Assembly: GCA_020072815.1 (NCBI GenBank) | Contig: JAIQGE010000009.1 | Span: 62,001-126,000, forward strand | DNA: 64,000 bases | DNA from: Terriglobia bacterium | GTDB lineage: Bacteria; Acidobacteriota; Terriglobia; Terriglobales; Acidobacteriaceae | Direction of reading: 5' to 3' | Shown here: piece by piece, positions 15,660 to 23,810 of the stretch | Numbering within the stretch: position 1 is the stretch's first letter | Layout: every line of letters starts with the position of its first letter | The notes under the pieces: model-generated | Database searches by the model: none | What the model saw: only the letters and a program-made list of their open reading frames with translations | What the model was told of the DNA's origin: nothing | Position numbers and translations under genes: made by a program

Positions 15660-16085
15660 ATGGCTGATCTGGACGTTACCCGGAAACTGCGCATTTATCA
15701 CACGATCTACCGCCTCAATCTCTCATTTGCCAACATCGTCGCGAATTGCGGCGCGCTGCGGGAATGCGGGATTTTAGGGCCGAAGGATACAAGGCTTTAC
15801 CAGTCCTTCGCGCAGGAACTGCAGGCGGACATTAATGAGCGCCTGGCGGGCATCATGGAAACGACCGAATCCGACGACCACGCCCGGTTCGGCAAGGTGA
15901 GAGACGCATACGAAAAGGAACTGCGCGACCCGGACGACGTTTTCATCCATGCCGAGGAGCGGCGCAGGGAGCTGGCCAGGCTACGCAAGAAGCGCCGCCC
16001 TGCAAAAGGCGGGAAAGCAATCGGCGCTCCGTCGGGGACCACGGCCCGCAAACCAAAGCGGCCCCCCGCCGGATCGCCGTCATGA
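15660..16085 (+). CDS. Hypothetical island protein with basic C-terminus
   Basis: A 141-residue protein, helical in its first 110 residues (KLRIYHTIYRLNLSFANIVANCGALRECG, then QELQADINERLAGIMETTESDDHARFG) and ending in a Lys/Arg/Pro-rich tail that may bind nucleic acid. The ATG follows GGAGAGCCCTCA. It is divergent from the XRE gene and convergent with the next XRE gene (12 bases apart). No family is recognised. Confidence 0.55.
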   Translation: MADLDVTRKLRIYHTIYRLNLSFANIVANCGALRECGILGPKDTRLYQSFAQELQADINERLAGIMETTESDDHARFGKVRDAYEKELRDPDDVFIHAEERRRELARLRKKRRPAKGGKAIGAPSGTTARKPKRPPAGSPS

Positions 16086-16096
16086 CCGGCTTCTTC

Positions 16097-16354
16097 CTAC
16101 CGCTTGCGCAGATGACGGCCCAGGCCCGCCACAAGCTGCTCCGGAGTGACGCCGAAGGCGTCGCATACCCGAAGCAGCGTGAAGAGGGTGCTGGGCCTGC
16201 CGGCCTCGATCATCTGCCAGTGGCGGACGGAAAACCCGTAGCCGATCATGTCCTCCTGGCTCAGCCTGCGCTCTGTCCTCAACGACCGGATTTTATGGCC
16301 CAGGGCGCGGAAGAACCGCGCGTAACGGGCCGGAAGCTTTCTGGTGGCGCCCAC
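16097..16354 (-). CDS. Second small XRE-type regulator
   Basis: An 85-residue protein with a helix-turn-helix (FFRALGHKIRSLRTERRLSQEDMIGYGFSVRHWQMIEAGRPSTLFTLLRVCDAFGVTPEQLV) and a basic tail. The HTH form is the classical SinR/Cro type with aromatic changes in the recognition helix. A long frame on the opposite strand (16082-16477) is open here but is explained by this gene. It is divergent from the gene at 16478 and may regulate it. Confidence 0.78.
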   Translation of the reverse strand: MGATRKLPARYARFFRALGHKIRSLRTERRLSQEDMIGYGFSVRHWQMIEAGRPSTLFTLLRVCDAFGVTPEQLVAGLGRHLRKR

Positions 16355-16477
16355 CCCTCTATGATTCGGCAGACACGAGCAAAACTACCACGAACAAAAC
16401 TACGTGTTGTATGGTACATTTGTGCCCCGCCGCTCTGGGCTGGAGACGCCCGGCGGCGGCGGTTAAGGGAGAATCCC

Positions 16478-17674
16478 ATGAAGCAAGCCCCCTGGCGCGA
16501 ACGCCCCGCTTCGCTGCCCGCCCTTCTCGTATGGATTTGCGCCGCTAACGCCTCACGCGGCACGGACGGGCGCCCCGGCGCGGGCATTTTGCAGCGCCCC
16601 CGCCTATCCTTGTCTTCCGTCCCTCGCCTTCGCGCCGTCAAGGCCGGACTCCTCAATCTGCTCATCGACCTGCTTCTCGGCTGCATCGGCCTTCTGATTC
16701 GCGATGACAGTCCCGGCACTACCGTCTCCACCTTCTCCGAGCTTGCCGCAGCCCTCGCGCAGGGCGACGGCATTCCCGCACGCGCTGAGCCCCTGGTATC
16801 CCCTCCTGCTCGCAGCGTGGCCCGCGCCGCCCATGCCGCCTCGCGTTGCGCGGTGATGCTCTTTGCCTTTTCCCTGATTGCCGGCCAAGGTTTGAATGCG
16901 CAGGCCGCTCCGGAACGCAATCAGGCAAATTCGTGCCAGGACAGGAGCGTTCCGAACCAGGCTGAAACCCCCGTAGGGCCTGCGTTCATTGAGACGCCCG
17001 ATCCTTTCATGCGTTACCTGCCTGCGGCGCACCCGGAGACGCCGGTTCCCGCAGCACAGTACATCGCCATCATCGAATCGAATGCTCCCGGTTTCCGGCC
17101 GCTCGGCAATGAGCCACCGAGAAAGGAAAGGTTTGAATGGGTAAGTTTGCTCCTCACTATTGAGTATCTGAGGATAAACGAACCCGCCGCCGCCCTTCGG
17201 CCCGGCTGGTACGAGTTCGTTGCCGCGAAGGCTCCCGCGCTTTCGCAACCGGAGATGGACGCCATCGCAGAGGACTGGTGGAGCGCCATGGGCAATAGAG
17301 CCATTGCCAGCGAGCCTCACGGCGTTTGGCGCGACGCGACCTGGGAGGAGGTGCGCGGGCATTTCCAGACGCTGCGAACCGGGACCGCGGAACAGGCCTC
17401 CGCCGCAAAATACTGGCTGATATACGCGGAGAACGCAGACTTCGGAAACAACCTGACCCTTGCGCCGGAAGTGCAAGGCGTAAGTCCCCTGGCCGTGCTG
17501 CTGGCCCGCGACATCGAGGTGGAGGCGCGGATCTACGCGAAGCCCGGATCGGAACGGCTCCGCAAGGTCGTGGGATGCCTCATCGCGGGAAAATTCGCCG
17601 CTGCCGCCGACGGGAGCACGGGCATTGCGCGGACTATTCGCTTCCGAAGCAGAAGCGATTGCTTTTGCTCTTGA
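16478..17674 (+). CDS. Hypothetical protein of the island, possibly exported
   Basis: A 398-residue protein; ATG 16478 is chosen for the AAGGGAG ribosome site 6 bases ahead, although the frame is open further upstream. Residues 50-75 hold a hydrophobic segment (LLNLLIDLLLGCIGLLI) and residues 125-140 another (RCAVMLFAFSLIAGQGLNAQA) that ends like a signal-peptide cleavage site. This may mean the true mature start lies there. The rest is a globular region with many Trp and Ala (AIAEDWWSAMGNRAIASEPHGVWRDATWEEVRGHF). No family is recognised. Confidence 0.5.
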   Translation: MKQAPWRERPASLPALLVWICAANASRGTDGRPGAGILQRPRLSLSSVPRLRAVKAGLLNLLIDLLLGCIGLLIRDDSPGTTVSTFSELAAALAQGDGIPARAEPLVSPPARSVARAAHAASRCAVMLFAFSLIAGQGLNAQAAPERNQANSCQDRSVPNQAETPVGPAFIETPDPFMRYLPAAHPETPVPAAQYIAIIESNAPGFRPLGNEPPRKERFEWVSLLLTIEYLRINEPAAALRPGWYEFVAAKAPALSQPEMDAIAEDWWSAMGNRAIASEPHGVWRDATWEEVRGHFQTLRTGTAEQASAAKYWLIYAENADFGNNLTLAPEVQGVSPLAVLLARDIEVEARIYAKPGSERLRKVVGCLIAGKFAAAADGSTGIARTIRFRSRSDCFCS

Positions 17675-17836
17675 AAACTGAGGCAAGATTCACATGTTTT
17701 GGAAAGGCTGTAGAGTTAAGGGACGTTAAGGGCAGCGTCGCAGCGGTCGTTCATCCCACCAGAAATCCCTTGAATTCCATGGTTTGTCCGGGTAGCGGTG
17801 TAGTCGAACCTTTCGTTAACAAACGCGGGGAATGCC

Positions 17837-18175
17837 GTGCCGGATCACAGACACAAGGCAACAGAACTGGACGCCAGGGGGATTGAAGTCCACTTTTCGC
17901 CGAAAGTGACACAGGCGTTTCGCGACCTCGCGGCGGCGGTGCATTTCAGCGAGCACTTCGACGACGGCATGCTAAGGACAGTTCAGGAATGGGCCGCGGG
18001 GAAACCAAAGAGCCTCCACGGCGTACTGATCTCGCTGCCTCTCATCGCATCGGAGACGTTCCGGCACATAGCCGCAACCGGCGATCAGCGCGCCCGCGAA
18101 GCGTGGGACGAAATAAGCGCTCAGATAAACGAGAAGGGATTCAGCCTTACGAAGGTTCGGACGAGGGAGAAATAG
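17837..18175 (+). CDS. Hypothetical 112-residue protein
   Basis: A small, probably cytoplasmic protein with helices such as VTQAFRDLAAAVHFSEHFDDGMLRTVQEWAAGKP and HIAATGDQRAREAWDEISAQINEKGFSL. It overlaps the 3' end of the convergent TPR gene by 29 bases. No family is recognised and no clear ribosome site precedes it, though codon use is coding-like. Confidence 0.45.
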   Translation: MPDHRHKATELDARGIEVHFSPKVTQAFRDLAAAVHFSEHFDDGMLRTVQEWAAGKPKSLHGVLISLPLIASETFRHIAATGDQRAREAWDEISAQINEKGFSLTKVRTREK

Positions 18176-19343
18176 ACCGCATTTGACTCTCCCACAGCCT
18201 GGCAAACTGCTCTTTCAGTTCCTGCGGCCACCCCTCGACGATTTGCATACACCATCTGAAGGCCATGCGGTACGTGAAATCGTCCGCCAGTAGCTTCACT
18301 CCCAGGATATGCCCCAGCACTTCCTCAGGCTGTTTTCGGGCCAAGCTCAATAAAGCGAGAAAGAGGTGCACCGCATAGTTGCCTTTGTCAATCGCGAGGG
18401 CGTTTTCCAGAACCGCCTGGGCATCCGAAAATTGCTCCGTTCGTATGAAGACCTTGGCAAGGGCGATGTGCGCCGCCATATTGTCCGGATGTGTTTCCAG
18501 GTGCTGCTTGGCCAGGCGCACGGCTTCCGACTTTTCGCCCACCTGGATTAAAAAATAGAAATACGGCGGATAATCCTCCGTGCTGGCGCGGTCGAGCCTG
18601 AGCGCCTCGCCAAAGGCGATCTTGGCCTTCTCTAAATTGTCTTTCTCCCATTCCTTCACGGCGGCGCCGGTTATGAGCATGTAACCACCCGCGGCATGCA
18701 ATCGCCAGAACCCGCGAGCGCGCGTGTCCACCCGGTCCAGGAATCCTGCGGCTTGTATCGCCAATTCATCCACGTCTGCCGCGCTGCTAAACTCCCGGTC
18801 CCAATAGAGAGTGCTGCAATACGTCTCGCAAAGTCCGATGGAAGCCCCTATGTGCTCGGGGGCCATCTTCAGCACGGCCACGAAATGCTTAATGGCCTGG
18901 CTGTAGTCCTCGTACATTCCTCGGGACAGATAGTACATTCCGAGCTTGAACTCCTTGCCCACGGGGTGAGTTGAGTTATACGAAAAGGTTGGAGTGTACG
19001 CCTCGCCTTCCGGCAGCTTGATGCTTTTATCTTTCGGTGGGTCCGGCAGAGCGATGCGGACGAGGTCTGCACGTCCTTCCCCGGCGTAATACTTCTTCAT
19101 TGAGGCACGGAGATTCAGAGCGGTCGTCCGGACATCCAATGATTCATCTTTCTTGAATTTGCCTTTGAACAGCGTCTTCGCCACGATGTGGCCGGGCGTC
19201 TTCTTGCCCTCAAGCGCCCGCCGCACAACAAGCTCCAGGAATTCGGCTTGGCTCCACGCAGTCCTGAAACGCTTGCCGCCTAGCATGCGCTCAAGCTGCG
19301 CTTTGATCTCAGCCGAAGTCGGACTTTCCGCGCCTATCGTCAT
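18147..19343 (-). CDS. TPR protein with acidobacterial regulator-type N-terminal domain
   Basis: A 398-residue protein. Residues 1-120 follow a domain often found at the start of acidobacterial TPR regulators: AEFLELVVRRALEG, then DVRTTALNLRASMKKYYAGEG, then a basic VRIALP strand and YTPTF. In those proteins the domain looks like a winged-helix DNA or effector module. Residues 130-390 are tetratricopeptide-like helices (KLGMYYLSRGMYEDYSQAIKHF, AHIALAKVFIRTEQFSDAQAVLENALAIDKGNYAVHLFLALL). Such proteins serve as protein-interaction scaffolds or regulators. Its presence in the island suggests it was picked up from a related host. Confidence 0.7.
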   Translation of the reverse strand: MTIGAESPTSAEIKAQLERMLGGKRFRTAWSQAEFLELVVRRALEGKKTPGHIVAKTLFKGKFKKDESLDVRTTALNLRASMKKYYAGEGRADLVRIALPDPPKDKSIKLPEGEAYTPTFSYNSTHPVGKEFKLGMYYLSRGMYEDYSQAIKHFVAVLKMAPEHIGASIGLCETYCSTLYWDREFSSAADVDELAIQAAGFLDRVDTRARGFWRLHAAGGYMLITGAAVKEWEKDNLEKAKIAFGEALRLDRASTEDYPPYFYFLIQVGEKSEAVRLAKQHLETHPDNMAAHIALAKVFIRTEQFSDAQAVLENALAIDKGNYAVHLFLALLSLARKQPEEVLGHILGVKLLADDFTYRMAFRWCMQIVEGWPQELKEQFARLWESQMRSISPSSEPS

Positions 19344-19538
19344 CGGGCAAATCTATGGACAAGCCCCGATTGTACAAGGTTGAATATCATATTGTTTCCG
19401 TTGATGAATCCTCTTGTCTGCCTATCTTGTACCGTGACCGTAATAAAACCTTCACTTGATATGCCCCTTACACCCGCCTAAGTTGGCGTTAGATAGTGGT
19501 AAACGTGCCTGCCGCTGTTTAACCCAACGGTGATTCTT

Positions 19539-19853
19539 ATGGCTGGAACTTCTGTCGTTTTCACGGAGAGCGAAGCGCTCAAGTACTTGGCGAAAGAGCA
19601 ATGGAATCGTGAGGGTAATCTGCTCGTATCGCAGAACTTCTATGGTCCCGCAGCGGTCAATCAATATCGAGAGCCGTTAAGTGCGAAAACACGTGACACA
19701 ATCGGCTTTGATACCCGAGAGGATAGTTTTAGGGGGATTGGGCCAGATTCGCGGAGGCTGGTGCTCAAGGCGGACGCTGCAGAGCGCTTCTTTCCCAAAG
19801 GCACGCTCAATATCATCAACGATTCCCCCAAGGGCAAGGGTCGGCCCCGCTGA
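19539..19853 (+). CDS. Hypothetical 104-residue protein
   Basis: The frame starts at ATG 19539; an in-frame GTG at 19530 is also possible. It begins MAGTSVVFTESEALKYLAKEQWNREG and ends in a basic GKGRPR tail. No signal peptide, membrane span or known motif is visible. It is convergent with the Cys-repeat gene, 43 bases apart. Confidence 0.4.
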   Translation: MAGTSVVFTESEALKYLAKEQWNREGNLLVSQNFYGPAAVNQYREPLSAKTRDTIGFDTREDSFRGIGPDSRRLVLKADAAERFFPKGTLNIINDSPKGKGRPR

Positions 19854-19895
19854 CGCGGCCCGTTCTTACGTCCAGCATTGTCGTCTTCGGCAGGC

Positions 19896-20555
19896 TTACC
19901 CTCGATTTCCTTCCAGCCTTTGCCATTCCACGTGATGACAATGCCGGCATCTTTTTTTGCGGCGTGTCGGCGAAATGTACTCCCAGTCCGAATAGTCATG
20001 ATTCGGTATGACCAACCGCGTCTGCTTCTCGCCGCACCTGAGGCAAAATCGCGCTTGCGCGCTGCAACTGCGCAGATCGGGATCGTAGCCCCACTCGCCC
20101 CACTGAGCGTGATCCTCGCGCTTTTTAACGGCCCGGACTTTTTTGTGACTACACCTGACACAGATGAAGATTTGCGTGCAGCTTTTCGGCGCGGCATACC
20201 GCCAATCGCCCACGTGCTGGGTCCTCTTCTCATCAGCCCGGCAACGTGGGCAGCTTCGCACTTGCAGGCAAGAGCCCTTTTTCCGGTACTTCCAGGCAGT
20301 CCACGGATGTAAGGTTCGTTTCTCGGTCTCACGGCACCGCCTGCATGTGCAGGTCTGTCCACAGGACTTGGCCTTCCGATAACGCCACTTGCCGAAATCG
20401 TGAACTATCTGCGTGTCGTCTTTGATCTTTACGCAAAGCGGACGCACGCATTGTTTGACCTGGGTACAGTCGCCCTTCTTTAGATACAACCAGTCACCCC
20501 AGCTGTGAAAACCCATATCACAGGCGACTTCTTTGAGGAAATCGAGGAGACCCAT
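19896..20555 (-). CDS. Tandem zinc-ribbon-like repeat protein
   Basis: A 219-residue protein made of about five copies of a roughly 35-residue unit. The unit reads His-x-Trp-x2-Trp-x-Tyr, then x5-Ser-Cys-x-Gln, then Cys-x-(Arg)-Cys before the next His; examples are KWRYRKAKSCGQTCTCRRC and AWKYRKKGSCLQVRSCPRC. The last unit keeps CRHC. The repeated Cys-x2-Cys pairs and His suggest a string of small zinc modules. No catalytic motif is present. The protein is basic, so binding to nucleic acid or another protein is a guess. I do not recognise the family. Confidence 0.7.
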   Translation of the reverse strand: MGLLDFLKEVACDMGFHSWGDWLYLKKGDCTQVKQCVRPLCVKIKDDTQIVHDFGKWRYRKAKSCGQTCTCRRCRETEKRTLHPWTAWKYRKKGSCLQVRSCPRCRADEKRTQHVGDWRYAAPKSCTQIFICVRCSHKKVRAVKKREDHAQWGEWGYDPDLRSCSAQARFCLRCGEKQTRLVIPNHDYSDWEYISPTRRKKRCRHCHHVEWQRLEGNRG

Positions 20556-20695
20556 CTTCTGACCCCCTGGAAACGTTAACTTGAGAGGCTGGAGGAAAGG
20601 TGGACATTATACCGTCCTATCTTGTACGCCGGGCGCACAGCGGCTTTAACGTCCTTTGACTCTACAGATTCCTTAAATTACCCGACCATGGGCGC

Positions 20696-20956
20696 ATGAC
20701 CTCATCGTCTGCCGAAGAACCCTTTGTATCCGCTAAAGAAGCAGCCGCATTTTTATCTCTCAAGCGCCGCTATCTGCTGGCGCTCGCCCGCAGGGGCATC
20801 GCCGGAGCCTATGCGCTTGGCACGGGAACGAAGCGCAAAGTTTGGGTATTCCGGCTGTCGGAACTCGCGGCGGCGATTGTTGAGAAAAAACAGCCAGAAA
20901 GGGTGATCCCAAACGGGGCAGATCGCGGTATGATCCGATCCGGCAGTCCCCGCTGA
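20696..20956 (+). CDS. Excisionase-like helix-turn-helix protein
   Basis: An 86-residue protein with the excisionase/MerR-like helix pattern FVSAKEAAAFLSLKRRYLLALARRGIAGAYALGTGTKRKVWVFRLSELAAAI. It ends 9 bases before the integrase start, the usual operon order. Such proteins bend DNA at attachment sites to direct excision. A general regulatory HTH role is the alternative. Confidence 0.75.
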   Translation: MTSSSAEEPFVSAKEAAAFLSLKRRYLLALARRGIAGAYALGTGTKRKVWVFRLSELAAAIVEKKQPERVIPNGADRGMIRSGSPR

Positions 20957-20965
20957 AGGAGCGAT

Positions 20966-22144
20966 ATGGCTTATCAGCGAGGATCATTGAAGAAAGTTTC
21001 GCGCAAGGAAGGAGCAACCTGGGTGCTGCGCTATCGGGTAGCCAACGCGGAAGGCCGGAGGGTGGAGAACATTCTGCCGGTCGGCCTCGTGCGCGATTTC
21101 CCGAAGGCGCAGGATGCGTGGCGCGAAGTGGACCGGCTGGGGCTTCTGGCTCGCGTCAACAGCGACACCCCCTGCCCCGGCCGCACCCGGTTCGACGTTC
21201 TTGCCGAACATTACCTGAAGGCCGATTTCGGAGCGGACGCCGTGCGCCCGAAGTCGGTAAACACCATCTCCGCCGTCGAGCGTTACGTCCGCAACTATCT
21301 CATCCCCCGCTGGGGCAGGGAGATTGCGGACGACATCAAGCCGCTCGACCTGCAGCGCTGGCTCAAATCGCTGCGCACGGATGACGGGCTCGCCTGGACG
21401 ACGATTGCGAAGCTGCGCGGCATCATGCTGCGCATCTACAAGATCGGCGTCCGGCATGAGCTGGTCACGAAGAACCCCGTGCAGCACGTGGAGACGCGCT
21501 CCAAAACCAACTATAAGCCCATCGTCCTCACCCCGCAGCAGACGCTGGCCATCATCCAGGCCCTGCCCTCTTCTCTTCACTCGACGCTGATTCTCACCTG
21601 TGCGGCAACGGCGCTGCGCGCATCCGAGATTCTCTCGCTGCGCTGGGCCGACATTCTCTGGAATGAAGACCGCATCCGGGTGAGCAAGCGCTGGGCACAG
21701 GGCAACGACGGAGAGACGAAGACGGAAACGTCGGACGGATACGTGCCGATGCATCCCCTGCTCGCCTATAGCCTCCGCCATTGGCATCGGCAGACGCCCT
21801 ACGCAAAGGAAACGGACTTTGTCTTTCCCTCGCTGAGAGCGGAAGGCAAGGTGCCCGTCTCCGCGTCGATCTTTTGCAGCGACCATCTGAGACCGGCTGC
21901 AATTGCCGCTGGAGTACAGATCGAGGAAGGGCACCGCTTCGGACTTCACAATCTTCGCCATTCACTCAGCAATTGGCTCGTGAACAAGGCGAAGATCGAG
22001 CCTAAGACGGTGCAGGCGATTCTGCGTCACTCGAAAATACAGACGACGCTGGATCTCTACACGCAGAAAGATGCCGATGAAGCACGGGCGGCGCAGGGAG
22101 TATTCCTTGCGGCGGTCGGCTTCAAATCAGGGGCAATCCAGTGA
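20966..22144 (+). CDS. Integrase of the tRNA-Phe island (tyrosine recombinase)
   Basis: A 392-residue enzyme with an AAGGAG ribosome site before the ATG. An N-terminal arm-binding region (KKVSRKEGATWVLRYRVANAEG) is followed by a SAM-like core domain at about 75-175. The catalytic set is complete: Arg218 (TALRASE), His328-x2-Arg331 (HNLRHS), His355 (LRHSKIQTT) and Tyr365 (DLYTQ). It ends 63 bases from the 3' end of tRNA-Phe, the classic target for such enzymes, so it most likely integrated the island here. It is distinct in length and sequence from the recombinase at 3234. Confidence 0.92.
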   Translation: MAYQRGSLKKVSRKEGATWVLRYRVANAEGRRVENILPVGLVRDFPKAQDAWREVDRLGLLARVNSDTPCPGRTRFDVLAEHYLKADFGADAVRPKSVNTISAVERYVRNYLIPRWGREIADDIKPLDLQRWLKSLRTDDGLAWTTIAKLRGIMLRIYKIGVRHELVTKNPVQHVETRSKTNYKPIVLTPQQTLAIIQALPSSLHSTLILTCAATALRASEILSLRWADILWNEDRIRVSKRWAQGNDGETKTETSDGYVPMHPLLAYSLRHWHRQTPYAKETDFVFPSLRAEGKVPVSASIFCSDHLRPAAIAAGVQIEEGHRFGLHNLRHSLSNWLVNKAKIEPKTVQAILRHSKIQTTLDLYTQKDADEARAAQGVFLAAVGFKSGAIQ

Positions 22145-22207
22145 GGTGTGGGTTGAATTGTGGGTCGGAGTTCCGGGCGCCGCTCCCGTTAACTCCTTGA
22201 AATGAAA

Positions 22208-22283
22208 TGGTGGCCAGGGACGGAATCGAACCGCCGACGCCAGCCTTTTCAGGGCTGCGCTCTACCAACTGAGCTACCTGGCC
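22208..22283 (-). tRNA. tRNA-Phe (GAA), CCA encoded
   Basis: The 76-nt cloverleaf folds cleanly: acceptor stem GGCCAGG/CCTGGCC, D-arm GCTC/GAGC, anticodon stem CAGCC/GGCTG around the loop CTGAAAA (anticodon GAA), T-arm with TTCGATT loop, discriminator A and encoded CCA. Its 3' half lies against the integrase gene and is the likely attB half of the island. Confidence 0.97.
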
Positions 22284-22655
22284 AGGATTGTCTGCTGCCC
22301 ACGCAAGTTTGGGCGGGCGTGGAGGAAGACGCGTAGCTGTGTGAAGCTGGTAAATTATAGCAATCTTGCGGGATTCCCTCAAACTCCGCGCTGTGAGCCT
22401 GGCAAAACGGTAAGTCTTTACACTTCGTCATGACGCGGAAAAGCCTTAACCACAAAGGACACAAAGGAACACGAAGGGTGAGGAAGTTATGCCTGCAACT
22501 CTTCCTGTTGTCCGACCTTCGCCGCGACGTTTGGCTCTTCTGCCACTTGGATGACCAACTGCTCCAGCACCAGGCGCTTGCTCGGAGGATTGGACCGCGG
22601 CGCCAGTCCGCACGCGGTCCGTCCCCAGTAGATGCTCCCGCGCGCCGACCTCCAT
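22284..22655. other. Intergenic region between tRNA-Phe and the oxidoreductase gene
   Basis: No convincing gene. It should contain the tRNA-Phe promoter near 22,290-22,340. At 22447-22480 is a purine-rich direct-repeat stretch (ACCACAAAGGACACAAAGG followed by AACACGAAGG) of the same style as the dispersed repeats near 62.6 kb. A minus frame at 22487-22726 is open but overlaps the oxidoreductase end and looks like chance. Confidence 0.5.
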
Positions 22656-23810
22656 TTAGTACACGGCGCGCTTGCGCGTGGAATGTTTGCCAGCCAGGGA
22701 GAAGCGGGGCTCAGCCGGCGAATCATGCAAGATGCGCGCGCTCACGTACTCGCCTACCGCCGGACCATGTTTGAAGCCGTGTCCTGAACCGCCGCCCGCG
22801 ATCCAAACATTGTCGAAGCCGGGATGGCGGTCAATCAGGAAGTCGCCGTTCCATGTGTTTTCGTACTGGCAGACGCGCGATTCCACCACGGGCGCGTCAG
22901 CCAAAGCGGGAATGTGCTGGCGCAAGTACGTCCGCAACAAATCGAGTGACGCAGGGCCAACCACGCGTGACCCGCTGTCGGGATCAAACTCTTCGCCGTG
23001 ACGATCAAAAGCGATCTTGAAGCCGCGATTCTCGATATCGGGGAGCGCATAAGGACGCTCAGCATGGGTGTGGTGCAGCCATACCGGCATGGCGGGAGGC
23101 TGGAAGGCGGCACTACCCGCGGGCGGTCCAAGAAAAAAGACTTCCTGCCGGGTGGGGAAGATGCGATCGCCCAGAAGTTCCGGGAACAGCTTGGGAAGCC
23201 ACGGTCCGCACGCATATATAAAGATGCCGGCAGAGATGTTCTGGCCGGAAGTGGTCTTGATCTGCGTCAGCTTGCCCGCGCCGGGCGGAGCGGCAGCGGC
23301 GGTCTGGAAACAGTCAAGTCCATTTTGGCGCAAGTCTTCAACCAGCCGTTGCACGGACTGTCGGGCCATGAGCACGCCGCTCTCCGGTTCCAGTACACCC
23401 CAGGTAATGTCAGGAAAAGTCATTCGCGGATAACGCCGGCTGATTTCCGCGGCGGCCAGCTTCTCGCAGGCGACGCCGTTTCTGTTCAGAACGTCCCAGA
23501 GTCCCTGGGTGTAAGGATCAGCATCATGACTCAACCAAAGCACACCGGTGCGACGAAAAAGATTCAAGCCCACGCGCGCCGCGAGCTCCTGCCAGACTGG
23601 CAGCGAACGGATGGACCAGCGGGTGTACAGTTCGTCCGGCCCGTAGCCCATGCGGATCACGCGCGTCTCGCCACCGGAGCTGGCGCGGCTGTTGGCGGCG
23701 CCGTAAGCATCTATGAGCGCGACGGAAGCGCCGCTGCGGCGCAGGTAGTGCGCCGTCCACGCGCCGAAAACTCCGGCGCCGATGACCGCGAAATCGTAGG
23801 TTTTGCTCAT
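22656..23810 (-). CDS. FAD-dependent amine oxidase, sarcosine oxidase-like
   Basis: A 384-residue cytoplasmic flavoenzyme of the DAO/MSOX superfamily. The N-terminal dinucleotide fold is FAVIGAGVFGAWTAHYLRRSGASVALID. The SSGGETRVIRMGY segment matches the flavin-contact loop of monomeric sarcosine and N-methyltryptophan oxidases, and a C-terminal GGGSGHGFKHGPAVGE loop closes the FAD site. It oxidises a secondary or N-methyl amino acid to an imine with release of peroxide. The gene overlaps the upstream ketimine-reductase-like gene by 4 bases (ATGA), so they are translationally coupled. A pipecolate or proline-type cyclic substrate is inferred from that partner. Confidence 0.85.
   Translation of the reverse strand: MSKTYDFAVIGAGVFGAWTAHYLRRSGASVALIDAYGAANSRASSGGETRVIRMGYGPDELYTRWSIRSLPVWQELAARVGLNLFRRTGVLWLSHDADPYTQGLWDVLNRNGVACEKLAAAEISRRYPRMTFPDITWGVLEPESGVLMARQSVQRLVEDLRQNGLDCFQTAAAAPPGAGKLTQIKTTSGQNISAGIFIYACGPWLPKLFPELLGDRIFPTRQEVFFLGPPAGSAAFQPPAMPVWLHHTHAERPYALPDIENRGFKIAFDRHGEEFDPDSGSRVVGPASLDLLRTYLRQHIPALADAPVVESRVCQYENTWNGDFLIDRHPGFDNVWIAGGGSGHGFKHGPAVGEYVSARILHDSPAEPRFSLAGKHSTRKRAVY

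Noticed and set aside
16082-16477. N-terminal extension of the protein at 16478
   Set aside because: It overlaps the XRE gene on the other strand, and a good ribosome site supports ATG 16478.
22487-22726. Minus-strand frame after the FAD oxidoreductase
   Set aside because: Overlaps the end of the oxidase gene and crosses a dispersed repeat; no family pattern.
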